From positions 1-64,000 of the forward strand of contig JAZNLO010000020.1 in NCBI GenBank assembly GCA_045579085.1: a DNA stretch of 64,000 bases, given 5' to 3'. This document shows, piece by piece, positions 43,614 to 52,475 of this stretch. The notes beneath the pieces were generated by a model. That model had not been told where the DNA came from and did no database searches. It worked only from the letters and a program-made list of their open reading frames with translations. The stretch's first letter is position 1, and the number at the start of each line of letters is the position of its first letter. The position numbers were made by a program, and so were the translations under genes. Source of the stretch: RGIG2206 sp045579085. Lineage in GTDB: Bacteria; Bacillota; Clostridia; Oscillospirales; Acutalibacteraceae.

Positions 43614-44168
43614 ATGGAAAAGTTTGTACCTGTTGTAGTAATAAAAGAGTTAGGTGAAACCGATAAGATACTCACCGCTCTAAAAGGTGTTGGTATCAAT
43701 ACGGCGGAGATAACCTTCCGCACCTCTTGCGCCGCTGAGGCAATTGCCTACGCGTGCAAGAATTATCCCGAAATGAGCATTGGCGCAGGCACTGTTATCA
43801 ATGCCAAACAGTGTGAGGAAGCCTTAGAGGCAGGCGCACAGTTTATAGTTTCTCCTGGCCTGTCAACTTGTGTGGCAAAAATTTGTATTGAGCGAAATGT
43901 TCCCTATTATCCCGGTTGCGTAACACCAACGGAGATTATGCAGGCGCTTGAGCTTGGCATAACCACAGTTAAATTCTTCCCTGCTAATATTTATGGCGGA
44001 CTTAAGGCGCTCAAAGCACTCTCAGCACCGTTTCCGCAGGTCAAGTTTATTCCCACAGGCGGCGTAGACCGTAGTAATATAGATGAGTTTTTGGCTTTCG
44101 ATAAAATTGAAGCTATAGGCGGAAGCTTTTTTGTAAAAGAAGCACTTGAAAAGATGGAGGAGAAGTAA
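43614..44168 (+). CDS. eda: KDPG/KHG aldolase
   Basis: The protein has 184 residues, a little short for the usual 205-215. It cleaves 2-keto-3-deoxy-6-phosphogluconate to pyruvate and glyceraldehyde 3-phosphate. Key residues are present: Glu in TAEITFRT, the PGCVTPTE loop, and Schiff-base Lys in VKFFPAN. Its stop is directly followed by the kdgK start. Confidence 0.93.
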   Translation: MEKFVPVVVIKELGETDKILTALKGVGINTAEITFRTSCAAEAIAYACKNYPEMSIGAGTVINAKQCEEALEAGAQFIVSPGLSTCVAKICIERNVPYYPGCVTPTEIMQALELGITTVKFFPANIYGGLKALKALSAPFPQVKFIPTGGVDRSNIDEFLAFDKIEAIGGSFFVKEALEKMEEK

Positions 44169-45191
44169 ATGGCAAGAGTAGTAACTTTTGGCGAACTTAT
44201 GCTTAGGCTCGCCCCAAACGGATATCTGAGATTTTTCCAGAACGACCAGATGCAAGCAACCTTCGGCGGAGGCGAAGCCAACGTTGCAGTAAGCCTTGCA
44301 AATTACGGGTTTGACAGCGTTTATGTTACAAAGCTTCCCAAGCACGCAATAGGTCAGGCGGCAGTAGATTCACTTCGTTATTTCGGCGTTGACACTTCAA
44401 AGGTCACCAGAGGCGGCGAAAGAGTAGGCATTTACTATCTTGAAAAAGGGGCCTCACAGAGAGGGTCTGTATGTATTTATGACCGTAAGTATTCTGCAAT
44501 TCAGCAGGCAGAGTCGAGTGATTTTGACTGGGATGACATTTTTGAGGGAGCGGATTGGTTCCATTTCACCGGCATCACCCCCGCTTTAGGCGAGAATGTT
44601 GTTGAGATATGCAAGCAGGCTTGCATTGCTGCAAAGAAGCGCGGGGTAAAAATATCTTGCGACTTAAATTATCGCGGTAAGCTCTGGACAAGAGAAGAAG
44701 CCAATAAAGCGATGACTGAGCTTTGTAAGTATGTTGATGTTTGCATCTCAAACGAGGAGGATGCGAAGGACGTTTTTGGTATTGAGGCAGAGGGTACCGA
44801 TATTTACGGCGGTAAGCTCAATCACGATGGATATAAGAGCGTTGCAAAGCAGTTGGCGGATAAATTTGGCTTTGAGAAGGTTGCTATTACACTGCGCACT
44901 TCTATTTCTGCAAGTGATAACGACTGGGCAGGTATGCTTTATGACGGAGAGGATTATCATTTCTCAAAGTCTTATCATTTGCATATTGTTGACCGTGTTG
45001 GCGGCGGAGATTCTTTTGGCGGCGGACTTATTTATGCGTTGTTGTCCGGTAAGTCATCTAAAGAGGCTATTGAGTTTGCGGTTGCTGCATCGGCGCTCAA
45101 GCACAGCGTTGAGGGCGACTATAACCGTGTAAGCGTTGCTGAGGTGGAAAAACTCGCCAAGGGCGACGGTTCAGGCCGAGTACAAAGATAA
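44169..45191 (+). CDS. kdgK: 2-keto-3-deoxygluconate kinase (PfkB family)
   Basis: The protein has 340 residues. PfkB marks: GGGEANVAVSLANYG near the N-terminus and DRVGGGDSFGGG with the catalytic Asp near the C-terminus. By context it phosphorylates KDG to KDPG for the aldolase encoded just upstream. It is the last gene of the operon. Confidence 0.92.
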   Translation: MARVVTFGELMLRLAPNGYLRFFQNDQMQATFGGGEANVAVSLANYGFDSVYVTKLPKHAIGQAAVDSLRYFGVDTSKVTRGGERVGIYYLEKGASQRGSVCIYDRKYSAIQQAESSDFDWDDIFEGADWFHFTGITPALGENVVEICKQACIAAKKRGVKISCDLNYRGKLWTREEANKAMTELCKYVDVCISNEEDAKDVFGIEAEGTDIYGGKLNHDGYKSVAKQLADKFGFEKVAITLRTSISASDNDWAGMLYDGEDYHFSKSYHLHIVDRVGGGDSFGGGLIYALLSGKSSKEAIEFAVAASALKHSVEGDYNRVSVAEVEKLAKGDGSGRVQR

Positions 45192-45228
45192 GCTTTAAAA
45201 CCCCTCGAGACCAATAATATAAGGCTAA

Positions 45229-45269
45229 AACAATCTCCTAACCGCTTGTTTGACGGGTAGGAGATTGTT
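45229..45269 (+). terminator. Terminator of the uronate operon
   Basis: AACAATCTCCTA (45229-45240) pairs with TAGGAGATTGTT (45258-45269). The T-run is poor, so it may leak. Confidence 0.7.
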
Positions 45270-45327
45270 AGTTATTGATGAAATTTAGGATATTTGCTTT
45301 TATTATATGTGTAAGCCCTACATAAGA

Positions 45328-45357
45328 TTGACAATTAAGCGGTGTGTATGATAAAAT
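45328..45357 (+). promoter_or_regulatory. Promoter of the lic-like operon
   Basis: TTGACA (45328-45333), 18 bp, TAAAAT (45352-45357), with TG one base before the -10. The 5' leader would be about 68 bases, AT-rich. Confidence 0.7.
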
Positions 45358-45431
45358 ACATTATGATATTTTATATCAATCTATAAAATAAAGATATTTG
45401 TATTTTAATAAATTGTACGGGGATGTTTTTG

Positions 45432-46586
45432 ATGAAAGTTTCGAAAATGGCTACAAGTGTATCTGCTTCTTTAACCAGAAAATTATTTAATATGGCGAAT
45501 GAAATCGGAACAGATGTTATAAATCTCACGTTGGGAGACCCTGACCTGATTCCTGCTTTAGAAATACGTGAAGCAGCGTGCGACGCTATTATGCAAGGAC
45601 AGACAAGATACTCTGCTAATGCTGGATTGAAAAAGCTTAGAGAGGTTTATTCTGAATTCATTTCAAGGGAGTATAACCTGAGTATAGATAGTGATAAAAA
45701 CATTATTACTACTGTTGGAGGAATGGAGGCTCTCTTTTTATCTCTTGCCGCTACAGTGGATAAGGATGATGAGGTTATCATTCTGGGTCCTTATTATGTG
45801 AATTATCGTGAGATGATTCATATGCTGGGCGGAAAAGCTGTTGTTGTGGATACAATGAATAAAAGCGATGATGTTATTGTTGATGGCATTAAGAGTGCCA
45901 TCAATGACAAAACTATTGGCATTATTGTTAATTCTCCCTGCAACCCTACTGGAGATATTCTCTCGGGTGAATTGCTTGACAGTATTGCAGAAATTGCAAA
46001 CTCAGAGGACCTGATGGTGATTTCTGACGAGGTGTATAATTCTCTTATTTATGATGGCGATGAAAAAGATAGCATTATTTTCAGAGATGGCATGAAAGAC
46101 AGGACTATTTTAGTAGATAGTTGTTCAAAGCGTTTTGCAATGACAGGCTGGAGAGTAGGTTTCGCTGTTGGTCCTTGCGAGGTTATAGCGAATATGACTA
46201 AATTGCAAGAGAACGTTGCGGCTTGTGCTCCTCTGCCTTCACAGCATGCGGCAATCCGTGCATATCAGGAGGATTGTGAATATTCCTATATAAAAGAAAC
46301 ATATCAGCATAGAAGAGATATTGTTTATAATGCGATTTCAAAAATCCCTAATCTATCTTGCAAAAAGCCAAAGGCAACATTTTATTGTTTTGTGGATATT
46401 TCTAAAACCGGCTTAGATTCAGAAAGCTTTGCTTATCAGCTTTTAGAGAAAGCACATCTTGCAGTTGTGCCAGGTGTGTCTTATGGCAAACAATATGCTA
46501 ATTACATAAGGATTGCTTTTACATTAAACGATGATTTGTTAAATGAAGCTATGAGAAGATTAGAACAATTTTGCGGAGAACTATAA
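45432..46586 (+). CDS. Class I/II pyridoxal-phosphate aminotransferase
   Basis: The protein has 384 residues from ATG 45432 (GGGG nine bases before); an ATG at 45423 lies too close to that site. Fold-type I marks: NSPCNPTG, SDEVYNSLIYDG, the cofactor lysine in SCSKRFAMTGWRVGF, and substrate-carboxylate Arg in YIRIAFT. It transfers an amino group between an amino acid and a keto acid. It leads a seven-gene operon with ATP-grasp, acetyltransferase and lic-type genes, so the amine probably enters a surface or soluble conjugate and not general metabolism. Confidence 0.88.
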   Translation: MKVSKMATSVSASLTRKLFNMANEIGTDVINLTLGDPDLIPALEIREAACDAIMQGQTRYSANAGLKKLREVYSEFISREYNLSIDSDKNIITTVGGMEALFLSLAATVDKDDEVIILGPYYVNYREMIHMLGGKAVVVDTMNKSDDVIVDGIKSAINDKTIGIIVNSPCNPTGDILSGELLDSIAEIANSEDLMVISDEVYNSLIYDGDEKDSIIFRDGMKDRTILVDSCSKRFAMTGWRVGFAVGPCEVIANMTKLQENVAACAPLPSQHAAIRAYQEDCEYSYIKETYQHRRDIVYNAISKIPNLSCKKPKATFYCFVDISKTGLDSESFAYQLLEKAHLAVVPGVSYGKQYANYIRIAFTLNDDLLNEAMRRLEQFCGEL

Positions 46587-46588
46587 AA

Positions 46589-47788
46589 ATGAAGAAAATA
46601 TTATTACTCGGCGGCTCTATGCAGCAGATTCCTGTTATAAAGAGAGCTAAAGAAATGGGATATTACACCATAACATGCGATTATTTGCCCGACAATGTGG
46701 GACATGCTTTCGCAGATGAATATCATAACGTTAGCACCACTGACCTTGAAGGTGTATATGCTTTGGCAAAAGAGCTTCAGGTAGATGGAATAGTAGCTTA
46801 TGCTTCAGACCCGGCGGCGCCCACAGCAGCTTATGTATCTGAAAAGCTTGGGTTACCGGGTAACCCATACGATTCTGTCAATCTTTTAACTCAAAAGGAC
46901 TTATTCAGGAAGTTTTTGGCTGAGCATGGGTTCTGTACTCCAAAAGCGCAGGGTTATACTTCATTTGAAAAAGCTTATGAGGAAATTGATAGTTTTAAAT
47001 TTCCGGTTATGGTAAAGCCTGTTGACTCCTCAGGAAGCAAAGGCGTTGTTAAAATTCACAGTAAGGACGAATTAAAGGAAGCGGTTGAAGAGGCATTCTC
47101 TTATTCGCGAAGCAAGAGAATCGTTATAGAAGAATTTATTGTGAAAAAAGGATATCAAGTTTCGGGCGACGGTTTTTCTGTTGATGGAAAGCTTGTTTTC
47201 ACAAGCTATGGAAACGAACTGTATAGCGGAAAGGGTACAAGGGAATATGTTGCGCTTGGCGAGTTTTGGCCTACTTTGCTTACAAAAGAGCAAAAATTAA
47301 AGGTTGATAACGAGCTTCAGAAACTTATTACAGCCCTTAATATGAAAACCTCTGCTTATAATATTGAGGTTATTATTGATGAGAATGACGATGTTTATAT
47401 TCTTGAATTGGGCCCAAGAAATGGCGGTAGTTACATTCCACAGTTGATAGAGTATGCAACGGGGGTAAGCCTGGTTGATTATACAATATTGGGAGCTGTT
47501 GGTGAGGACTGTTCTTCGCTTAAGATGGCAGAGAGCAGTGGATTTTATAGCAATTATATGATTTTGAGCACAACTGCTGGAAGATTCAAGGAAATCTGGT
47601 TTGATGAAAGCTTTAAAAAGAACAACTTGTTAGAAGTGCATTGCACATATAACGTAGGTGACAGCGTGTCCAAATATCAAAACACGACTCATTCATTAGG
47701 AACAATTTTATTCAAGGCAGATACGCTTGAGCAGATGTTGGAAATAACAAATAATATAGAAAAGTATTATAGAGTAGTTGTGGAATAA
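46589..47788 (+). CDS. ATP-grasp domain ligase
   Basis: The protein has 399 residues from ATG 46589 (GGAG about ten bases upstream). The N-terminal PreATP-grasp domain starts KKILLLGGSMQQIPVIKRA. The ATP-binding part has VKPVDSSGSKGVVKI and the metal-binding ILELGPRNGG. These ligases join a carboxylate to an amine or other nucleophile through an acyl phosphate. With the adjacent aminotransferase and acetyltransferase it could activate an amino acid for attachment. The substrate is unknown. Confidence 0.85.
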   Translation: MKKILLLGGSMQQIPVIKRAKEMGYYTITCDYLPDNVGHAFADEYHNVSTTDLEGVYALAKELQVDGIVAYASDPAAPTAAYVSEKLGLPGNPYDSVNLLTQKDLFRKFLAEHGFCTPKAQGYTSFEKAYEEIDSFKFPVMVKPVDSSGSKGVVKIHSKDELKEAVEEAFSYSRSKRIVIEEFIVKKGYQVSGDGFSVDGKLVFTSYGNELYSGKGTREYVALGEFWPTLLTKEQKLKVDNELQKLITALNMKTSAYNIEVIIDENDDVYILELGPRNGGSYIPQLIEYATGVSLVDYTILGAVGEDCSSLKMAESSGFYSNYMILSTTAGRFKEIWFDESFKKNNLLEVHCTYNVGDSVSKYQNTTHSLGTILFKADTLEQMLEITNNIEKYYRVVVE

Positions 47789-48225
47789 TGAGATATTTAC
47801 AAATTACAGAAACAAATGATATTTATAATGCTTTACTGAGCTTTTCGGAGTGTTTTCCTCATTTAAAAGAAAAGGTAACAAGCCTGTATGTTTTTGCAGA
47901 AAAGCTTGCGTATAAAGCGGAGGTATATATAGGCTTGTCTGAAGATAAACCTATAGGTATTACTTGCTTTTATGCAAATGATTATCAAACGAGATGTGGT
48001 TATATCACTTTAATAGGTGTTAAATCTAATTGCCGCAAAAAAGGAATAGGCAAAGATTTACTATGTTTTTCTATTGAAAAAATGCAAGAAAAAGGAATGC
48101 AGACTGTAAAGCTTGAGGTCGATAAAGACAATTATACGGCTATAGGTTTTTATCAGCATATGGGCTTTCAAACGCTATCAGAGATAGAGAATGGATTTTA
48201 TTTAATTAAGGAGATAGTTGAATGA
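47788..48225 (+). CDS. GNAT family acetyltransferase
   Basis: The protein has 145 residues. The acetyl-CoA site is IGVKSNCRKKGIGKDLL, followed by the LEVDKDNYTAIGFYQHMGF motif. It acetylates an amine, probably an intermediate of this operon. The start overlaps the upstream stop by one base and the stop overlaps licD by four. Confidence 0.85.
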   Translation: MRYLQITETNDIYNALLSFSECFPHLKEKVTSLYVFAEKLAYKAEVYIGLSEDKPIGITCFYANDYQTRCGYITLIGVKSNCRKKGIGKDLLCFSIEKMQEKGMQTVKLEVDKDNYTAIGFYQHMGFQTLSEIENGFYLIKEIVE

Positions 48226-49187
48226 CCGAGTGGGAAAAACTGGTGCATAACGGGTTTGTTTCAGAAGATTTTTTAAGAGAAGAAACAATTTGTGAATATA
48301 CAGTTAGCTCTAAATTAAAAAAATTATGGGCAATCGAACTGGACCTTCTAAGAGAGTTTAAACGTGTTTGTGATAAGTATGGGCTCACATATTATGCTTA
48401 TGCAGGGACACTATTGGGTGCAGTTAGACATCATGGGTTTATACCCTGGGATGATGATTTAGATGTTTGCATGCCCAGAAAAGATTATGACATTTTAACT
48501 CGGGTTTATTATGATGAGTTTAAGGAACCTTATTTTCTGCAAACTCCATATACAGATAAAGAGTACGCATTTAGTTTTGCCAAATTAAGGAATGTAAATT
48601 CGTGTTTTGCGTCTAAAACTTTTATAGAAAGTCCTATGAATCAAGGTGCTTTTCTTGATGTTTTTCCTCTGGAAGATGCCGATGAGCATTTTTTAAAGCG
48701 AAGAGAGAAAATATTAGATGTTTTGTCAAAGTGTTCTGCTTTTATGAGTAGAAATAACAAATATTTGCAAAATAAACATAGCGAGCTTGCTCAAAAAATG
48801 ACTTTTTCAGATAACGATAATATTTCTTTTTATGAACAAATACAAACAATTGCTCAAAGTTCTGATAAAGCAAGTTCAAAATTCAGGTCGATTGAGGTTT
48901 CAACACTTTATAGCGCTGAACGTCGTGTGTGGCCTAAAGAGTATTTTGATGAAGCTATAGAGCTCCCGTTTTGTGATACTACAATAAAGGTCCCCAAGGA
49001 ATATGATAAGGTGTTGTCTCTTATGTATAAAGATTATATGCAGTTTCCTCCTGTGGAACAGAGGGGATTGAGGCATAGTAATACTATTATAAGTGTTGAC
49101 TTATCGTTTGATGAGATTAGGGAAAAATCATTAAAAGATATGGAAAATCAATTAGAGACAAATAATGCTCTCAGAGGTGAAAAATGA
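48222..49187 (+). CDS. LicD family phosphotransferase
   Basis: The protein has 321 residues. The LicD/fukutin core is intact: AYAGTLLGAVRHHGFIPWDDDLDV. In pneumococci and Haemophilus, LicD enzymes transfer phosphocholine from CDP-choline to sugars of teichoic acids or lipopolysaccharide. The acceptor here is unknown. It sits between the acetyltransferase and an IspD-like cytidylyltransferase with four-base overlaps at both ends. Confidence 0.88.
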   Translation: MTEWEKLVHNGFVSEDFLREETICEYTVSSKLKKLWAIELDLLREFKRVCDKYGLTYYAYAGTLLGAVRHHGFIPWDDDLDVCMPRKDYDILTRVYYDEFKEPYFLQTPYTDKEYAFSFAKLRNVNSCFASKTFIESPMNQGAFLDVFPLEDADEHFLKRREKILDVLSKCSAFMSRNNKYLQNKHSELAQKMTFSDNDNISFYEQIQTIAQSSDKASSKFRSIEVSTLYSAERRVWPKEYFDEAIELPFCDTTIKVPKEYDKVLSLMYKDYMQFPPVEQRGLRHSNTIISVDLSFDEIREKSLKDMENQLETNNALRGEK

Positions 49188-49894
49188 ACATCGCAATAGT
49201 TCTTGCAGGAGGGGTAGGCGCCAGGGTTGGTTCGGAAATTCCTAAACAGTTTATAAAGATTTTCGAAAAGCCAATTATGATTTATACACTAGAAACATTT
49301 GAAAAATGCAGCATAATAGATAAAATCATTTTAGTGTGCATTGGTTCCCATATAGATTTGGCCAAGCAATATTGTTATGAGCATAATATTACTAAGGTGT
49401 CTAATTTTATTGAAGGCGGCAAAGAGTTTGTTAATTCATGCATGAATGGTATGAATAGTTTAAGAAACAAATGTGAAAATGATGACATAGTTATCATCAC
49501 TTCTGCAGACAGGCCTTTTTTAAGTCAGGAAGAAATTGAGGATGCAATTAGAGTTTGTGAGAAAAAAGGCTCGGGTGTAGCGGCCAGACCGTGCTCTTTA
49601 TGTATGTTTAAGGTTGGTAATGACCGTACTGGGTCATCAGAGTATTTGCGTAATAATTTGATGCAAACGGCCACACCTTGGGCATTTAGGTATGGCAGCC
49701 TTTTATCTGCACTTGATTTGTTTAAAGATAATAAGTTGCCAAATTGCGAGCCTTACCCAATTGCAATTTATGCGGCAGCAGGAAACACCATATATTTTTC
49801 AAAGGCAAAGGCAGAAAATATTAAAATAACAGAGCCTTATGATATTGCCTTAATGGAGCAAATGATAATTCAACGGGAGGCACCAAGAAAATGA
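49184..49894 (+). CDS. IspD/TarI-like nucleotidyltransferase, atypical active site
   Basis: The protein has 236 residues. It starts IAIVLAGGVGARVGSEIPKQF, the CTP-binding loop of IspD/TarI. The usual HDAxRP motif reads TSADRPF, and the RTQTP segment reads QTATPWAF, so residues generally needed for catalysis differ. IspD makes CDP-methylerythritol and TarI CDP-ribitol. In this lic-type cluster it may activate a polyol phosphate or another group, or be inactive. Coupled by four-base overlaps on both sides. Confidence 0.8.
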   Translation: MNIAIVLAGGVGARVGSEIPKQFIKIFEKPIMIYTLETFEKCSIIDKIILVCIGSHIDLAKQYCYEHNITKVSNFIEGGKEFVNSCMNGMNSLRNKCENDDIVIITSADRPFLSQEEIEDAIRVCEKKGSGVAARPCSLCMFKVGNDRTGSSEYLRNNLMQTATPWAFRYGSLLSALDLFKDNKLPNCEPYPIAIYAAAGNTIYFSKAKAENIKITEPYDIALMEQMIIQREAPRK

Positions 49895-51540
49895 ATATAG
49901 AGTTGTTTCAGAAGTTAAAAAATGAACACAATGCTACTAAGAAAGAAATTGCAGATTTAAGAGATTATAAAGTAGATAATGCAATTATATTAGCAGCAGG
50001 TATTAACAGAGACACAATGTATGCGCCGCCAAAAGGTCTATTAAAGGTAGAAGGTATTCCTATAATTGAACGCCAGATTTGCCAATTAAAAGACGCTGGG
50101 ATAAACGATATATCTATTGTTGTTGGTTACAAAAAAGAGATGTATTTTTATCTGGAAGAAAAATACGGTGTAACATTAATTGGGAACCCAATGCTTCATA
50201 AAAATAATATCTATTCATTATTCCTTGCAAGGAATAAGTTGCGCAATACATATGTCTGTTCTTGTGATTATTATTATGAGGACAATCCGTTTTCAACGTA
50301 TGAATTTTGCTCATATCACGGGACTGCATATTTAAAAAATGCACAGGAAAAGTTTATAGCAACAACAGATTCATCTGATAAAATTATTGAAATCACAGCG
50401 GGGGCATTAGAAGGAATTTGCATTCATGGCCTAGCGTATTTTGATAAAAATTTTTCTGCTAAACTTGTTGAACTTATGGAGGCAGAAATTGATAATTATA
50501 GAATCAGTTCTTTGTTTTGGCAAGAGTTTGTTGCAATACATTTAAAAGAATTTGAATTATATGCTAAACGTCTTGAAGCTGAAAAGGTTAGAGAGTTTGA
50601 CGATTTAAGTTCTTTAAAAACACTTAATGTTTTGTTTGTTAATAGTGTTAGTTCTCGTATCGTTGAAAACATTTGTGAGCAATTGCAATGTAAAAATAAA
50701 GAAGCAATTACAAATGTAGATATATTAGAAGCAGGCCATTCTAATATAACTTTCAAGGTTGATGTTAATGACCGCGCCTATGTTTATAGATATCCTGGCG
50801 TTAGTGGAAAGAATATTGTTAGCAGGGAAAGAGAAAGCTATGCAAACAAATTAGCAAAAGAGCTGGGAATAGATAAAACCTTGATATTTATTGATAATAG
50901 TGGCCATAAAATCTCCAGTTATGTAGCTAATGCTCATCCGTTAAATAAGGAGATAAAAAAAGATTTAAAAGACTTGGCTGAAAATGTTCGGAAATTACAT
51001 GACTATACTGTTCCAGATAATATAAAACAGCAATATGAGTTTAATCCTATCGAGGAAGCAGATAGATTATTAAATCTTGCATGTAGTAATAAAGACAATT
51101 TGTTTGAAATTTTTGATAATATGCGCAGTTCTGTGCACTATATTAGCTCAATTCTTGAAAATGACAACTTTAAAAAAGCAATATGCCATTGCAATTTGAA
51201 TTCCAACAACTGTCTTATTACGGATAATGGATTTGACCTGATTGATTGGGAGTTTTCAGGATATTGCGATATTGCTTATGACTTCCCTTTCTTAGGAAAC
51301 TATGAATTCAGAATGGAAGACCTGCAAATATATTTGGAATACTATTATGGAAGAAAGCCAACTAAAGAGGAGTTCCGTCATTGGCTGTGCTATAGAGCAG
51401 TTCATTATTGGTATTATACTTGTTGGGCAATATACAAAGAAAGCGTAAATGAAGATTGCGGTAATTTGCTTTTGGTTTTTTATGAGGATTGCAAAAAAAC
51501 TATTAAGTTGGCAATGCAGGCCCTAGAACAAGATATATAA
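49891..51540 (+). CDS. LicC-LicA type fusion: nucleotidyltransferase plus choline-kinase-like domain
   Basis: The protein has 549 residues. Residues about 28-240 are a sugar-nucleotide-type nucleotidyltransferase (LAAGINRDTMYAPPKGLLKV, where the glycine loop is usually GxGxR). Residues about 275-549 resemble choline/ethanolamine kinases: VYRYPG, then ICHCNLNSNN where the Brenner motif HxD reads HxN, and LIDWEFSGYCDIAYD with the metal Asp kept. Treponema has a LicCA fusion, so the architecture is known; both active sites look altered here. The role might be synthesis of a CDP-amino alcohol for LicD, but activity is uncertain. Confidence 0.82.
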   Translation: MNIELFQKLKNEHNATKKEIADLRDYKVDNAIILAAGINRDTMYAPPKGLLKVEGIPIIERQICQLKDAGINDISIVVGYKKEMYFYLEEKYGVTLIGNPMLHKNNIYSLFLARNKLRNTYVCSCDYYYEDNPFSTYEFCSYHGTAYLKNAQEKFIATTDSSDKIIEITAGALEGICIHGLAYFDKNFSAKLVELMEAEIDNYRISSLFWQEFVAIHLKEFELYAKRLEAEKVREFDDLSSLKTLNVLFVNSVSSRIVENICEQLQCKNKEAITNVDILEAGHSNITFKVDVNDRAYVYRYPGVSGKNIVSRERESYANKLAKELGIDKTLIFIDNSGHKISSYVANAHPLNKEIKKDLKDLAENVRKLHDYTVPDNIKQQYEFNPIEEADRLLNLACSNKDNLFEIFDNMRSSVHYISSILENDNFKKAICHCNLNSNNCLITDNGFDLIDWEFSGYCDIAYDFPFLGNYEFRMEDLQIYLEYYYGRKPTKEEFRHWLCYRAVHYWYYTCWAIYKESVNEDCGNLLLVFYEDCKKTIKLAMQALEQDI

Positions 51541-51568
51541 AATAACAAACAAAAAGTGAGGTAAAATT

Positions 51569-52366
51569 ATGAAACTTTATATTTTAAACACGGGTTATTT
51601 AGAGACTGATAAAAATAATGTAGTGGGTTGTAGCGTGATTGGCACATACAGCAATCCACACATTCAGAATGAATGGATTAAATTGCCTGTTATGTGTTTC
51701 TTAATTGAAACTGATGATGGCTATATTCTCTATGACACCGGTAGTCATCCTGATGCTATGAAGGGATATTGGCCTAAAAACTTACAAGAGATTTACCCCC
51801 TTTATCAAAAGGAGGAAGAACGTCTTGAAAACCAACTTGCTTTGTGCAATGTTAAGCCTGAAGATATTAAAAAGGTTGTTATTTCCCATATGCACTTAGA
51901 CCATGCGGGTGGACTGCACTTGTTCCCCCACGCAGATATTTATGTTCCAAAAGAGGATTATCAGCATGCTCAGGTTACTGTGCATAAATCCACAAATCCT
52001 GCAATGCATGGAGGATATGTAAAACAGGATTGTGAAGCGGCAGGAAACTATATATTGGTTGACAGTGATATCGAAATAGCAAAGGGCGTAAAATTAATTT
52101 GTTTGCCCGGACATACGCCGAATCTTTTAGGTATGCTTGTTGAGTTGGAAAATGAGACATTCATTTTGCCGCAAGACTGTGTATATTCAGAAGAAATTTA
52201 TGGACCACCCGCTAAGGCTTCCGGACTTTTGTATGACAGCTTATCGTTCTTCAAATCAATTGAAAAAGTGCGTGAGCTCCAAAAAGAATATAATGCTAAA
52301 GTTGTTTTTGCGCATGACTATGAGTTTTTCCAGACTCTTAAAACAGCACCTGAATTTTACATGTAA
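51569..52366 (+). CDS. Metallo-beta-lactamase fold hydrolase, N-acyl homoserine lactonase-like
   Basis: The protein has 265 residues with the zinc motif SHMHLDHAGG and later LPGHTPN, and the substrate-side DTGSHPD. It resembles the AttM/AiiA lactonase family. Without a signal peptide it acts inside the cell. It has its own GAGG site 28 bases after the LicCA-like gene and ends the operon. A true homoserine lactonase is only one option; a lactone, ester or phosphodiester product of the operon is as likely. Pneumococcal phosphorylcholine esterase has the same fold but a different layout. Confidence 0.82.
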   Translation: MKLYILNTGYLETDKNNVVGCSVIGTYSNPHIQNEWIKLPVMCFLIETDDGYILYDTGSHPDAMKGYWPKNLQEIYPLYQKEEERLENQLALCNVKPEDIKKVVISHMHLDHAGGLHLFPHADIYVPKEDYQHAQVTVHKSTNPAMHGGYVKQDCEAAGNYILVDSDIEIAKGVKLICLPGHTPNLLGMLVELENETFILPQDCVYSEEIYGPPAKASGLLYDSLSFFKSIEKVRELQKEYNAKVVFAHDYEFFQTLKTAPEFYM

Positions 52367-52392
52367 TATAGATTTTAATTATATTATTTAAT

Positions 52393-52447
52393 AAAACTCC
52401 GAGATGGAAGCAACTTCTGACAAAGAAGTTTCCAATTTCGGAGTTTT
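52393..52447. terminator. Long terminator hairpin after the lic-like operon
   Basis: AAAACTCCGA (52393-52402) pairs with TCGGAGTTTT (52438-52447), and inside it AACTTCT pairs with AGAAGTT. A and T flanks would also serve the minus-strand gene ending at 52476. Confidence 0.88.
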
Positions 52448-52475
52448 CATTTATTTATAACATTATTTGCCCGAT

